From AC-32 sp963772975 (GTDB lineage: Bacteria > Actinomycetota > Thermoleophilia > Gaiellales > Gaiellaceae): a stretch of DNA of 64,000 bases. The notes beneath the pieces are model-generated. The model searched no databases. It saw nothing but the letters and a program-made list of their open reading frames with translations, and was not told the DNA's origin. The translations under genes and the position numbers were made by a program. Where the stretch lies: contig CAVYZH010000002.1 in NCBI GenBank assembly GCA_963772975.1, forward strand, positions 660,923-724,922, read 5' to 3'. Shown here piece after piece: positions 33,026 through 43,135 of this stretch; the first letter of the stretch is position 1, and each line of letters begins with the position of its first letter.

Positions 33026-33907
33026 ATGGCCGCCGACTACCAACTGGTCCACGTCAATCGCGTCGGGCACGAGCACACCCAGCCGTATCGCAGCGAGACC
33101 GAGCTGGCCGAGGGCGACCTCGTCCACGTCGAGGGCCGTGACTGGCTCGTCGACAGCGTCGAGAGCGAGCGCGTGCGGCTGGAGCCGGCGCGCTACCGGC
33201 TCGTGCTGCGCTACCCGGACGGCCACACCGAGGCCGGGGCCTTCCGGCGCTACCGGGCGGACGCGCCGAGGATCGGCCATACCTTCAGCACGATCATCGA
33301 CGGCGTTCCTGCCAGCTGGCAGGTCGCCGACGACCGGCTCCAGCGCGACGAGCTGGGCAAGCCATACCGCGAGCTGACCGCCGAGCGCGACTACAGCGAG
33401 GTCGAGGACGCGCCCGACCTGCCCGAGCACGAGCTCGAGCACGCGCTCGCGCAAGAGGACGACCGGGACGAGGCCGTCGCGGCGCTGGCGCGAGCGGAGG
33501 AAGCCGGCCAGCTGGTCGAGCTCGTCGCGCTAGAGCCGGGCGAGGCGCCCGACTGGGACGAAGGCGATCGCTACGTCGACGCGCTGATCCTCGACGAGAT
33601 CGAGGACGACCTGCTCGTGCTGTGCGGCGTCGATACCAACAAGGACCCGCAGGACACGTGGCTCGAAACCGTCAAGTCACGCCTGCACGAAGACCTGCGC
33701 AGCTTCCGCACGGACATCGAGAGCGACCACGACCAGATCGAGGAGTGGGACTTCCGCGACGGCCGCGTGTTCGCCTCGATCGGCAGCTTCGACGACCAGG
33801 CGAACCCTGACGTCGGCCACGGCTGGCTGAGTCGCCTCGTGGACTCGAGCGCCAGCGCCGCAACGGGCTTTACGCGCGTCCGCAAAGCCTCATTGTCGTT
33901 CGAGTAG
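33026..33907 (+). CDS. Hypothetical acidic protein
   Basis: 293 residues, rich in Asp and Glu. The N-terminal part (LVHVEGRDWLVDSVESERV) resembles an SH3-like barrel; a middle charged linker (LPEHELEHALAQEDDRDEA) leads to a C-terminal domain ending in DVGHGWLSRLVDSS. No family recognised. Confidence 0.65.
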   Translation: MAADYQLVHVNRVGHEHTQPYRSETELAEGDLVHVEGRDWLVDSVESERVRLEPARYRLVLRYPDGHTEAGAFRRYRADAPRIGHTFSTIIDGVPASWQVADDRLQRDELGKPYRELTAERDYSEVEDAPDLPEHELEHALAQEDDRDEAVAALARAEEAGQLVELVALEPGEAPDWDEGDRYVDALILDEIEDDLLVLCGVDTNKDPQDTWLETVKSRLHEDLRSFRTDIESDHDQIEEWDFRDGRVFASIGSFDDQANPDVGHGWLSRLVDSSASAATGFTRVRKASLSFE

Positions 33908-33909
33908 AC

Positions 33910-33958
33910 GCACGACGGGCCCGGGCGGCGGCGCTCACGCGGCCCGGGCCCTTCGTGC
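33910..33958. terminator. Bidirectional hairpin terminator
   Basis: 17-nt arms (33910-33926, 33942-33958) with one mismatch, between two convergent genes. Confidence 0.7.
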
Positions 33959-33967
33959 TACCCCCGC

Positions 33968-35618
33968 TTACGAGCCGTCTGGCCCGTCGCCCTCCGCGGG
34001 AAGCACTTCCCACGTCCAGTTGTCGCCGTGCTGCTGCGTCCAGAACCAGCGCCAACCGTCGTGCCACGGCTTCGGCGACTTCGCGCCGAGGATGCCGTTC
34101 GCATCCGGGTCGCCGTTGGAGACGACCGCGCCGGTGATCTCGTTGTCGCCCTCGTTCTTGGTCACGAAGCCGCCGTTGGCAGCATCGAGCGTGGCCGAGG
34201 GGTCACGGCCCTCCGCGAGCCAGCGCACCGGCTTGTTGGCCGGATTCGCTGTAGTCAACCCGGACGTCCAGGACGTAGCCGGAGTCGAGCGCGTTGCGCT
34301 GCCCGTGCAGGGTGTCGCCGGCGTCCTCGACGAACGTGATCTGGTTCTTGGAGATGAACGTCGTGTTGTCGAAGCCGGCGTGCGCTATGTCGCCCTTGTA
34401 GAAGAGGCTGAGCGTGCCGTTGTCGTCCGACGGCTTCTTCTGCTCCAGCTTGAAGACGCCGGTCCAGCCGCCGTTCGGGTTCTCCACGCTGGTGGCGTTC
34501 GTGTCGCCGGTCTCGTCGAAGTAGAACTCCCTGAAACTCTTGTCCGGCCGGAAGACACCGTTCTCCGGCCGCTTGAACGGCGTGCCGTTCTTGGCGACGG
34601 CGAGCGGATTGGCCTGGAACGGAGCGTTGCCGTCGACGGCCGTGTCATGGATCGTCACCCACTCCGTCTTGAAGCTCGCTCCGTAGGTGTGCAGCGCAAC
34701 CTGGTCGGGCGAGTTGACCGGCGTCGTCTGCGAGGCCTTCGTAATCGCGTTGCCCGCAGCGTTCAGCACCCGCAGTACCTCGCAGCTTCCCGTTCGCCAG
34801 ATCGCCCTTCGTCTTCGGGACGTAGCGGTAGAGGAAGCTGTTCGGGATCTTCGCGGTCGTGCCGGGCTTGTTCGACCCGCCGATGTCCTCGGCGATCCAG
34901 ATGTTGCCGTCGCTTGTCGTCCTGGATCCCCTCGTAGCCGCCTCGGCCGAGCGCGCCCGAGACGTCGGTGACCGCGGACGGGTAGCCCGGAGTGGCCGCG
35001 TAGGTCGGAGCGTTGATGTTCTCCGTCGTCAGCAGCAGCCGCTTTGCCCACGGCTCCCAGGTGACGCCGTCGATGTCGGCGAGGTTCGCGCCGGTGGCGT
35101 CCTTCGTCGCCAGCAGCGTGACGCGGTGGTCGGCGTCGGCATCGAGGTTGATCCGCGTGAAGACGCCGGGCGTGCCGCCCTCGTGGCCCTGGAAGAGGAA
35201 GTCCTTCCCGTACCAGTAGCCCGGGTCGGCTCCCGCGAGGCTGTCCTTGAAGCGGAGATACGTGTTCTTGTCGGGCTCCGTCTTCTTGGCCTCTTTCCCG
35301 GGCGACGTTGGCGTCGGCACCATCTGCGGCTGGCCGGCCGCGTTGAGCACGTCGTTCTCGTAGCCGTAGTAGCCGACGCTGCCCGCGCTCGACGAGCCGC
35401 CGTCGAGCTTCGTCGAGCCCTGGGCCACCACGACCTCGCCGCAGCTCGACCGAGAGCTTGGGCGCCGGCGCGTAACCGTCCGAGCGCGTGTTCGCCGTGG
35501 CGACGTTGGTGAGAACCGGCGACTCAGTCGGCCCGGCCCCCGCTCCCATCACGATCCCGCCGGCGACGGCGGCAGATGCGAGCACTGTCAGGACCGCATA
35601 GCGCTTCCTGCGTGTCAT
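33968..35618 (-). CDS. PhoX-family alkaline phosphatase (DUF839), frameshifted
   Basis: About 550 codons over several frames. Start ATG 35618 with a signal peptide (AVLTVLASAAVAGGIVMGAG); then YGYENDVLNAAGQPQ, YLRFKDSLAGADPGYWYGKD, GVTWEPWAKRLLLTTEN, and late GGWTGVFKLEQKKPSDDNG and NALDSGYVLDVRVDY. Frame changes near 35435, 34930, 34790 and 34255. PhoX enzymes are calcium/iron-dependent exported phosphatases. All blocks occur in order, so a functional gene misread by the assembly is likely. Confidence 0.75.
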
Positions 35619-35739
35619 GCAGTTCCTCCTTCTCTCCCTGTGGACGCGCCCGCAGTTCCAGGGCGCCGGGGGCGACGCTAGAGAAGGGCCGAGGCCGCGT
35701 GGGTTACGCGCTTGGTCAGGTTCGGTGACGAATCGGTGA

Positions 35740-38700
35740 CTAGCCCTCGAGCCGCCCGCGGATGCGCTCCACTGCAACCGTGTGACCCTTCGCCTCGGCG
35801 ATCGTGATCGCTTCTGCCAGCGCCGCCTGCTCCGCTCCCGTCCGCCCTGCGAGCTGCGCGACCTCCGCGCGCGCAAGCGCAAGATTGAGCTCGAGGCTCG
35901 CGAAATCGGTCAGGGCGATCAGGCGAGCCGCCTCGTCCAGTAGCTCGTCGGCGGTCTCGTAGTCGCCTCGGTGGGCAGCGACCCGGCCTCGGACGACGCT
36001 GTCGCGGGCATAGGGGTCGATGTCGTCCTGGACCGCGATCTCGATGGCTCTTTCCGTGAGGCTCAGCGCCTCCTCGTGTCGTCCCAGCTCGAGCGCGGCG
36101 AGGGACTGCATGCTGAGGACCGTCGCGAGGTAGCCGGTCTCGGATCTTGCTGCAAGCACGTCCGCCCCCTCCGCGAGGGCGCGATAGGCGTTGGCAGGAT
36201 TGCCCGCCCCGAGCTCCATCTCGCTCTCCATCCCGGAGAGCCCCGCCCAGGAGATGACGTCTCCGAGATCGTCCATCAGCGCCCTCCCCTCCCGGACCTC
36301 GGCCCGCCCCTCCCCGAGCCGCCCCTGCGCCGCGATCGCAACTCCATGCACGATCCGCGCGTAGCTCTCGAGTCGCTTGGACGACGTCCTCAGGAGCGCC
36401 TCGTCCGCGAGCTCGCGCACCTCCTCGGCCGAGGTCGGCCCCCACCAGGCGCCGAGCAACATCCACCCCAGCACGTCGTTGACGAAGCGGTTGTCGGCGC
36501 GGCCACCGCGCTCGACCGCGCGCCGCCAGTGCGCAAGCGCCTGGCCGTTGTTGCCGAGCCAGCCGACCAACGCGCCGATCAAGCGCAGCGCCCAGACCGC
36601 TCCGTCGTCGTCGCCTATGCGGTCGAGCTCGGCGAGTGCGGCTTCCGCCTCGGCGAGACCCTCAGTCATCCTCGCTTCCGGAGCGGCCAGGAGCTCGAAG
36701 TCGATCCTGGCGATCCTGGAACGCGCGAGCACCCGCTGGTCGCCCGCCTCCCGCGCCGCCGAGACGGCCTCGTCCAGCAGCACAGTTGCGCGGCCGAGAT
36801 CGCCCTGTTCGAAGAACGCCACGGCCAGCTCGAGCTGCGCGGCAGGCGCTCTCGGATCGGCCGGCGGCAACAGCGCCAGCGAGCGAGAGAGCAAGCGGAT
36901 CACAGCAGGCACATCACCGCGCTCCAGCGCATGATCGCCACTCGCGAACAGGCGCATCGCCGCTTGCTCGGCGAGCGCCGTGGCCCGGTCGTCGAGCGGC
37001 CCGAGCTCCTCGCGATAGCGGTACGCCTGTTCGAGGTGATAGCCGAGGATCTCGTCGAGCTCGACCAGCGCCTTCCCGTTGACCGTGAGCCAGTCGGCGA
37101 AGCGCTCGTGCAGCTCGGCCCGGGTCGCCTTCGGCAGCGCCTCGTAGGCGGTATCGCGGATGAGCAGGTGGCGGAAACGGTAGGCGTCGTCCTCCGGCAA
37201 CAACGACTGCTCGGGCCGCACGAGATCCTTGCGCACAAGCGCGACGAGCTCGCCGTCGACCGGCCCGCCGTCCGCGAGAGCCACGACCGCGGTGCGGTGG
37301 AAGACCTGGCCCTCAACCGCGCCTCGCTCCAACACGCCGCGTTCGGCGGCCGCGAGCTGGTCGAGGCGGGCGGCGAGCAGCGCCTGGATCGTCGGCGGGA
37401 CCGCGACTTCCTCGCCGCTCTCGGCTGCCATTGCGACCATCTCCTCCACGAACAGCGGGTTGCCACCGGCGGCCTCCAGGATCCGGTCGCGAAGACCCTG
37501 CTCGACGCCCTCCGCGAGCGCGTCCACGAGCTCGGCCGTCTCATCCGGCGCCAGCGGCTCGAGCAACGCGGTGGTGGCGTTCAGCTTGCCGCCGCCCCAC
37601 GCAGGCCGCACGTCGAGCAGGTCGGGGCGAGCCATGCAGAGGAGCAGGATCGGCGCGTCGCGGCTCAGGTCGGCGACGTGCTCGACGAGGTCGAGGAAGG
37701 TCGGCTCGCCCCAGTGCAGATCGTCGAAGACGACGACCGCCGGCCGCTCGGCGGCACGCGCCTCGAGCAGCTTGCGGAAGGCCCAGGCAATCTCCTCCGG
37801 CGAGACCGTGGCGGTGTCGTCACCGAGGATCGAGGCGAGCGGGCCGGTCACCCCGCCGCCGGGAACGAGCTGCTTGACGACCTCCGTCACCGGCCAGTAG
37901 CTGATGCCCTCGCCGTAGGAGAGGCAACGGCCGCTGACAACGGTGGCGTCCACGCCGGCCAGGAACTCCTGGGCGAGGCGCGACTTTCCCACTCCCGCGG
38001 CGCCGAGGATCGTGAACAGGTGGCACGAGCGGTCGTTGAGGACGTTGGCGAACGCGCCCTCGAGCAGCTCGCGCTGTCGCTCGCGGCCGATCATCGGCGC
38101 CTCGTGGCTGCGCCCTGGCGCCTCCAACCGCACGGAGACGAGCCGGTAAGCGGCGAGCGGCTCGGACTTGCCCTTCGCCTCGACCGAGCCTGAAGGCTCG
38201 GCTTCGATTCCCTCGCGGACGAGCTGGAAGGTCTCCTCGCCGAGCAGCACCTCTCCCGGGTTGGCCGCCTGCTCGAGCCTGGCGGCGACGTTGACGGCGT
38301 CTCCGGTCGCAAGGCGCTCCTCCGTGCCCGTGACGACCTCGCCGGTGTTGACGCCCATGCGCAGCTCGAGCCGGGTGCCGTAGCCGGACTCCAGCTCGTC
38401 GTTGAGCTCGTCCAGGCCACCGCGCAGCTCGTGGGCGGCCCGCACCGCGCGCAGGGCGTCGTCCTCGTGCACGGTCGGCACACCGAAGACGGCCATCACC
38501 GCGTCGCCGATGAACTTCTCCACCGTCCCGCCGTGCCGCTCGACGATCGCACTTGCCGTCTCGAAGTAGCGTGCCATCACGCGCCGCAGGCTCTCGGGGT
38601 CGATCCGCTCGCCGAGCGCGGTCGAGCCGGAGACGTCGCAGAAGAGCACCGTCACGACCTTGCGCACCTCGCGCGCCGGCGCCGGCTCGGCCAGTGCCGC

Positions 38701-38763
38701 GCCGCAGGCGTCACAGAAGCGTGCGCCTTCCCGGTTCTCGGCTCCACAGCTCGCGCAGATCAT
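35740..38763 (-). CDS. Cyclase-domain / AAA ATPase / TPR regulator
   Basis: 1007 residues. N-terminal zinc ribbon (Cys 3, 6, 17, 20), class III adenylate cyclase domain at about 35-210 (VLFCDVSGSTALGE, KFIGDAVMAVFG, ATGDAVNVAARLEQ), AAA/STAND ATPase with P-loop GAAGVGKSR at about 255 and VVVFDDLHWGEPT as Walker B, then a long TPR-like helical region to the end. Such proteins are common in Thermoleophilia and other actinobacteria and probably integrate signals through ATP-driven assembly. Divergent from the lactonase-like gene by 104 bp. Confidence 0.88.
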   Translation of the reverse strand: MICASCGAENREGARFCDACGAALAEPAPAREVRKVVTVLFCDVSGSTALGERIDPESLRRVMARYFETASAIVERHGGTVEKFIGDAVMAVFGVPTVHEDDALRAVRAAHELRGGLDELNDELESGYGTRLELRMGVNTGEVVTGTEERLATGDAVNVAARLEQAANPGEVLLGEETFQLVREGIEAEPSGSVEAKGKSEPLAAYRLVSVRLEAPGRSHEAPMIGRERQRELLEGAFANVLNDRSCHLFTILGAAGVGKSRLAQEFLAGVDATVVSGRCLSYGEGISYWPVTEVVKQLVPGGGVTGPLASILGDDTATVSPEEIAWAFRKLLEARAAERPAVVVFDDLHWGEPTFLDLVEHVADLSRDAPILLLCMARPDLLDVRPAWGGGKLNATTALLEPLAPDETAELVDALAEGVEQGLRDRILEAAGGNPLFVEEMVAMAAESGEEVAVPPTIQALLAARLDQLAAAERGVLERGAVEGQVFHRTAVVALADGGPVDGELVALVRKDLVRPEQSLLPEDDAYRFRHLLIRDTAYEALPKATRAELHERFADWLTVNGKALVELDEILGYHLEQAYRYREELGPLDDRATALAEQAAMRLFASGDHALERGDVPAVIRLLSRSLALLPPADPRAPAAQLELAVAFFEQGDLGRATVLLDEAVSAAREAGDQRVLARSRIARIDFELLAAPEARMTEGLAEAEAALAELDRIGDDDGAVWALRLIGALVGWLGNNGQALAHWRRAVERGGRADNRFVNDVLGWMLLGAWWGPTSAEEVRELADEALLRTSSKRLESYARIVHGVAIAAQGRLGEGRAEVREGRALMDDLGDVISWAGLSGMESEMELGAGNPANAYRALAEGADVLAARSETGYLATVLSMQSLAALELGRHEEALSLTERAIEIAVQDDIDPYARDSVVRGRVAAHRGDYETADELLDEAARLIALTDFASLELNLALARAEVAQLAGRTGAEQAALAEAITIAEAKGHTVAVERIRGRLEG

Positions 38764-38867
38764 GCGGCGAGTCTAAGTCGGCCGTAACGGATCGGCACCC
38801 GGCGAGACGGTAGGGCCAAACCGGAGGCGCCGAAACCTCCGGGTCATCTCCCCAAGGAGGGCTCACA

Positions 38868-39957
38868 GTGCAGAGGAAGATCCTGCTGCTTCTCGTCGGC
38901 CTGCTCGCGGTCGCGTCCGCAGCATTCGCCGGCTCGGCCTCCGCGGGCCACAAGGCTCCCGGAGTCGTCTTCACGCTCGGCAACCAGGCGAGCGGGAACG
39001 CGGTGCTCGTCTACGATCGCACCGCTGGCGGCACGCTGACGCCGGCCGGCAGCTACCCGACCGGCGGCAACGGCTCCGGCGGCGGGCTCGGCTCGCAGGG
39101 CTCGCTGATCCTTGCCGCCCACGGCCATCGTCTGTTCGCCGTCAACGCCAACAGCAACTCCGTGACGGAGTTCAAGGTCAATGGCGACCGCCTGAAATGG
39201 GTGACGACCGTTCCTTCTGGCGGCTCGACGCCGATCAGCCTCACCTACCGCAAGCACGTGCTCTACGCGCTGAACTCCGGCGGCGCGGGCAGCATCGCCG
39301 GCTTCAGGCAGCACGGCGAGAGCCTGACCCCGCTCGCCGGCTCGACGCAGCCGCTGGGCGCCGGCAGCTCAGGCCCAGCGCAGGTCTCGTTCACGCCCGA
39401 CGACAAGGCGCTGGTCGTGACCGAGAAGAACTCGAGCACGCTCGACGTCTACCCGCTCGACCGTCAGGGCGTGGCCGGCGCCCCGAACGGTCTCCCCCTC
39501 GGCCGGCGGCACGCCGTTCGGCTTCGACTTCGGCGGCGGGCATCTGCTCGTCTCCGAGGCCGCGGGCTCGGCTTCGTCCTACAACGTGAGCCCGGCCGGC
39601 GCGAGCGTGATCAGCGGCGCGGTCTCGACGCACCAGGCCGCACCGTGCTGGCTGATCGCGACCGTCGACGGCCACTACGCCTACACCGCGAATGCCGGCT
39701 CGGGGTCGCTCTCCGGCTTCTCGGTCGCCCCGAGTGGCGCGCTGACCCTGCTCGACGCGAGCGGCGTCACCGCCAGCCTCGGCGCGGGCAGCCATCCGCT
39801 CGACGAGACGGTCAGCACCAATGGTGAGTTCCTCTACAACCTCACCGACGGGCTGAACCGGATCACCGGCTTCCGCATCAACGGCAACGGCAGCCTGTCC
39901 CAGGTCGACCAGATCGCCGGCCTGCCGGTCGGCGCGGCCGGGATCGCCGCCTCCTAG
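38868..39957 (+). CDS. Secreted lactonase-like beta-propeller (one frameshift)
   Basis: About 360 codons. Signal peptide (LLLLVGLLAVASAAFAGSASA), then 6-phosphogluconolactonase-family repeats (VLVYDRTAGGTLTPAG, LFAVNANSNSVTEFKVNG, YAYTANAGSGSLSGFSVAPSG, FLYNLTDGLNRITGF). Frame changes once near 39505. Soluble exported propeller; enzymatic activity unproven. GTG start after CCAAGGAGGG. Confidence 0.8.
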
Positions 39958-39965
39958 TTCCCCTT

Positions 39966-39999
39966 GGAGCCGGCCGTCGTCGTGGGCGGCCGGCTCCTT
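39966..39999 (+). terminator. Hairpin terminator
   Basis: 11-bp stem GGAGCCGGCCG (39966-39976) with 39987-39997, followed by TT. Confidence 0.75.
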
Positions 40000-40079
40000 G
40001 TCGTAGACTCGCGCGACCAGGGAGTTCTCCTGGGCGAGGGCTGGGAAGGACTCCGACCCGCAAGGGAGAGGAGGCAGGA

Positions 40080-40634
40080 ATGGCCCGCAGACGCTGGTTT
40101 GCGCTGCTGGCGGTGGCCATGCTGGCCGGTCTCGCAGCCGTGACGTACGCGGTGGCTGGACGCGATGGCCCGCGCAGGCCGCCGAACTCGAAGGAGTTCA
40201 AAGCGCAGCTGAACGGATTCAACGAGACCCCGTCGGTCTCGTCGACCGGCTGGGGCGACTTCCGCGCGAAGCTCGTCGACGAGAACAAGCTGCACTACAA
40301 GTTCACCTACCACGACCTGGAAGGTGGTACCTCGCTCTTCGCGCACGTCCACTTCGGCTCGCGCTACGTGGCGGCCGGCGTCGCCTTCTTCCTATGCGGC
40401 GGCAGCACGAAGCCGACGCCGTGCCCGAACGTGTCGGGCCACGTCGAGGGCGACGTTACTCCCGCCGACGTGATCGGACCGAATGGCCAGGGCATCGAGC
40501 CCGGATCGTTCGCCGAGATCCTGCGCGCGATGCGTGCTGGACACTCCTACGTGAACATCCACACGACCCGGTGGCCCGGCGGCGAGATCCGCGGCCAGAT
40601 CAACGACAGGGACCAGAAGGAGTTCGACGGCTAG
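40080..40634 (+). CDS. CHRD-domain secreted protein
   Basis: 184 residues. N-terminal membrane/signal segment, then FKAQLNGFNETPSVSSTGWGDF and HYKFTYHDLEGG, FAHVHFG, and SYVNIHTTRWPGGEIRGQI, the CHRD signature. Function in bacteria unknown, possibly surface or spore associated. Confidence 0.9.
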   Translation: MARRRWFALLAVAMLAGLAAVTYAVAGRDGPRRPPNSKEFKAQLNGFNETPSVSSTGWGDFRAKLVDENKLHYKFTYHDLEGGTSLFAHVHFGSRYVAAGVAFFLCGGSTKPTPCPNVSGHVEGDVTPADVIGPNGQGIEPGSFAEILRAMRAGHSYVNIHTTRWPGGEIRGQINDRDQKEFDG

Positions 40635-40643
40635 ATCGGAACG

Positions 40644-40675
40644 CGAGCCGGGACGTCTAAGGGCGTCCCGGCTCG
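40644..40675. terminator. Bidirectional hairpin terminator
   Basis: 12-bp perfect stem (40644-40655 with 40664-40675) between the convergent CHRD and histidine kinase genes. Confidence 0.8.
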
Positions 40676-40677
40676 TT

Positions 40678-42009
40678 CTAGGTCGGCAACTGGATCCAGA
40701 CGTCGGCGCCACCGCCATCGCGGTTGGCGGCATGCGCGCGCCCGCCGTGGGCTCGGGCGATCGTCTCGACGATCGCCAGGCCGAGCCCCGCGCCTTCGCC
40801 GCCCCGGGCCTCGTCGCCACGGCTGAAGCGCTCGAACGCGTGCCCGACGAACGCGGGTGGGAAGCCCGTGCCGCGATCGAGCACGTGCAGCTCGATCGAG
40901 CCGTTGCGCCGGCCCGCGCGGAGCGATGCGCCGCCGCCCCCGTGACGCACCGCGTTGTCGACCAGGTTGCCGAGTGCCTGCTCGAGCCGGAGCCGATCGC
41001 CGTCGAGCCTCTCGCCGCCGGCCTCGACCGACACGTCACCGGTGCGCGCGAAGCGCCGCGCGACGGTGTTCAACAGCTCCGCTGAGTCGAGCGGCTCGAG
41101 CTGAAGCTGCAGGTGCCCTTGCTCGGATCGGGCCAGCAACAGCAGATCGTCGGCGATCCGGGCGAGCCGGTCGGTCTCCCCGGCAGCCGACTCGATCGCG
41201 GCACGGAGCTGATCCGGTGAACGGCCCGCGCGCAAGGCAAGTTCCAGCTCGGTCTTCAGCAGCGCGAGCGGCGTCCGCAGCTCGTGGCTTGCATCCGAGA
41301 CGAACCGGCGCTCACGCGCGAGGCCTTCCTCGATGCGCTCGAGCATCCGGTTCAGCGTCTCCCCCAGCCGGGCGACCTCATCGCCCGTGGCGGGAACGGG
41401 CAACCGCTCGTCGAGCGACGACGTCGAGATCTCCTGCGCGCGGCGGCGCATCCCCTCGATCGGGCGCAGCGCCGCGCCCGCGACGAGGTAGCCGCCGAGC
41501 GCGGCGAGCAGCAGCGCGACCGGGCCGCCGATGAAGAATCCCCTGCGCAACGTGCCGAGCGTCTCGGCACGGTTCTCCCGCGTGCCGCCGACGACGAGCA
41601 CTCCTCGTGGCGATCTGACCGCGAGCAACCGCGTCGGCTCGTCCAGCCCGGGTGCCGACGGCCGGTTCAACCAGAGCGGCTGGACGCGTGCGCGGCGCAG
41701 CTCGTCCGCCGAGAGCAGCGGCTCGCGGTCCAACGAGGCGCTCGCATCGAGGACGCGACCGCCCGGCGAGAGCAGCTCCGCGAACGACTCGCCGCTCTCG
41801 ATCAGCGGGCTCGAGGTCGAACGCAGCGAGCCGCCGTCGGCGACGAGCGCGCCGACGTCCTGCGCCCGTGAGCGCAGCGACTGGTCGATCCCGGAGCCCA
41901 GGTCGGAGCCGACCTGCAGGTAGAGCAGCCAGGTGGCGCCAGCGAGCACGACCGCCATCGCCGCGGTGAAGAACAGCGTCAGCCGCAGCCGGATCGGGAG
42001 CCGGCTCAT
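40678..42009 (-). CDS. Sensor histidine kinase (OmpR-partner type)
   Basis: 443 residues. Two membrane segments (about 10-32 and 155-180) around an extracytoplasmic sensor region, HAMP domain, phosphoacceptor DASHELRTPLALLK, N box LGNLVDNAVRHGG, and G boxes GTGFPPAF and GAGLGLAIVET. ATG overlaps the stop of the response regulator gene (ATGA). Confidence 0.93.
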   Translation of the reverse strand: MSRLPIRLRLTLFFTAAMAVVLAGATWLLYLQVGSDLGSGIDQSLRSRAQDVGALVADGGSLRSTSSPLIESGESFAELLSPGGRVLDASASLDREPLLSADELRRARVQPLWLNRPSAPGLDEPTRLLAVRSPRGVLVVGGTRENRAETLGTLRRGFFIGGPVALLLAALGGYLVAGAALRPIEGMRRRAQEISTSSLDERLPVPATGDEVARLGETLNRMLERIEEGLARERRFVSDASHELRTPLALLKTELELALRAGRSPDQLRAAIESAAGETDRLARIADDLLLLARSEQGHLQLQLEPLDSAELLNTVARRFARTGDVSVEAGGERLDGDRLRLEQALGNLVDNAVRHGGGGASLRAGRRNGSIELHVLDRGTGFPPAFVGHAFERFSRGDEARGGEGAGLGLAIVETIARAHGGRAHAANRDGGGADVWIQLPT

Positions 42010-42680
42010 GAGGCCGCCCGCAGCCGGTAGCCGACTCCGCGCACGGTCTCGAGCGTGTCCGTCCCGAACGGCCGATCGATCTTCTCGCGCAGATAGCGGA
42101 CGTACACGTCGACGACGTTCGAGCGGTTCTCGTAGGCGAAGTCCCACGCGTGCTCGAGGAGTTGCAGCCGCGTCAGCACCTGGCCCGGCCGGCGCATGAA
42201 GGTCTCGAGCAGGGCGAACTCCTTCGGCGAGAGCTGGATCTCCTGCTCGCCGCGCCAGGCTTTGCGGCTTGCCGGATCCAGGCGCAGGCCGTCCACCTCG
42301 AGCTCGGTCGGCCGTTCGACGCCGCCGCGGCGGCCCAGCGCGCGGAGCCGCGCGAGCAGCTCGGCGAAGGAGAACGGCTTCGTCAGGTAGTCGTCGGCGC
42401 CCGCGTCGAGGCCGGCGACCCGGTCCTCGACCGCGTCCCGCGAGGTGAGCATCAGCACGGGCGACCAGACGCCCGCGTTGCGCAGGCGGCGGCAGGTCTC
42501 GAAGCCGCTCAGCCCCGGCAGCATGACGTCGAGCACGATGGCGTCGTACGGGTGCGCCTCGGCCATCCAGAGCGCGTCCTCGCCGTTCGGGGCGACGTCT
42601 GCGGCGTGGCCTTCCTCGACCAGGCCACGGCGGATCAGACCGGCCATCTTGAGCGTGTCCTCAACGACGAGCACGCGCAT
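42006..42680 (-). CDS. OmpR/PhoB-family response regulator
   Basis: 224 residues. Receiver domain with VVED, YDAIVLDVMLPG (phosphoacceptor Asp), and KPFSFAELLARL; winged-helix DNA-binding domain with LSPKEFALLETFMRRPGQVLTR and VDVYVRYLREKID. Pairs with the downstream kinase. Candidate binding sites are in the divergent region upstream. Confidence 0.95.
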   Translation of the reverse strand: MRVLVVEDTLKMAGLIRRGLVEEGHAADVAPNGEDALWMAEAHPYDAIVLDVMLPGLSGFETCRRLRNAGVWSPVLMLTSRDAVEDRVAGLDAGADDYLTKPFSFAELLARLRALGRRGGVERPTELEVDGLRLDPASRKAWRGEQEIQLSPKEFALLETFMRRPGQVLTRLQLLEHAWDFAYENRSNVVDVYVRYLREKIDRPFGTDTLETVRGVGYRLRAAS

Positions 42681-42701
42681 ACCTGCATCTTCGCTGGTTT
42701 C

Positions 42702-42751
42702 GATGAGAGCTCGATGAGAACCATTCGCCGCGCTCTCACCACTGTCTCACC
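42702..42751. promoter_or_regulatory. Candidate OmpR-type operators
   Basis: GATGAGA at 42702-42708 and 42713-42719, and inverted TCTCACC at 42734-42740 and 42745-42751. Each pair has 11-bp spacing, as expected for one head-to-tail dimer of an OmpR-type regulator. Located between the regulator and the PepSY gene. Confidence 0.55.
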
Positions 42752-42798
42752 GGCGCCTTCTACGGTGCGCTCCATCACCAGCCGGAAGGAGACTCACC

Positions 42799-43134
42799 AT
42801 GAGCAAGCGCATCGCCCTCTTCGCCGCCCTCGCAGCCGTCGTGGCGCTCGCCGCGGCCGCGTTCGCCTTCGGCGGCGGCAGCGGCCTGATCAACGACGAC
42901 GGGCACCTGGTCAAGCCCGGCACGCTCGACGACGGCAAGCAGTACCTCCCGCAGGCGTCGATCACGACCGCCCAGGCCGTCGCGGCCGCCCAGCGGGCGT
43001 GGAGCGGGCAGCTCGGCCAGGTCGACCTCGAGAGCCACGACGGCCGGATCGTCTATGTCGTCGACGTCGGCAACCGCGAGGTCGGGGTCGACGCGACGGA
43101 CGGCAGCGTCGTCTCGATCGCGCCGCAGTCCTAG
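42799..43134 (+). CDS. PepSY-domain secreted protein
   Basis: 111 residues. Signal segment (ALFAALAAVVALAAAAFAF), then one PepSY module (ITTAQAVAAAQRAWSGQLGQ, GRIVYVVDV, GVDATDGSVVSI). Divergent from the two-component system and possibly under its control; PepSY genes near sensor kinases are common. Confidence 0.85.
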   Translation: MSKRIALFAALAAVVALAAAAFAFGGGSGLINDDGHLVKPGTLDDGKQYLPQASITTAQAVAAAQRAWSGQLGQVDLESHDGRIVYVVDVGNREVGVDATDGSVVSIAPQS

Positions 43135-43135
43135 C

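Noticed and set aside
35971..38193. A 740-codon plus-strand open frame opposite the cyclase-ATPase gene
   Set aside because: Antisense shadow caused by high GC; Arg/Leu/Glu-rich without motifs.
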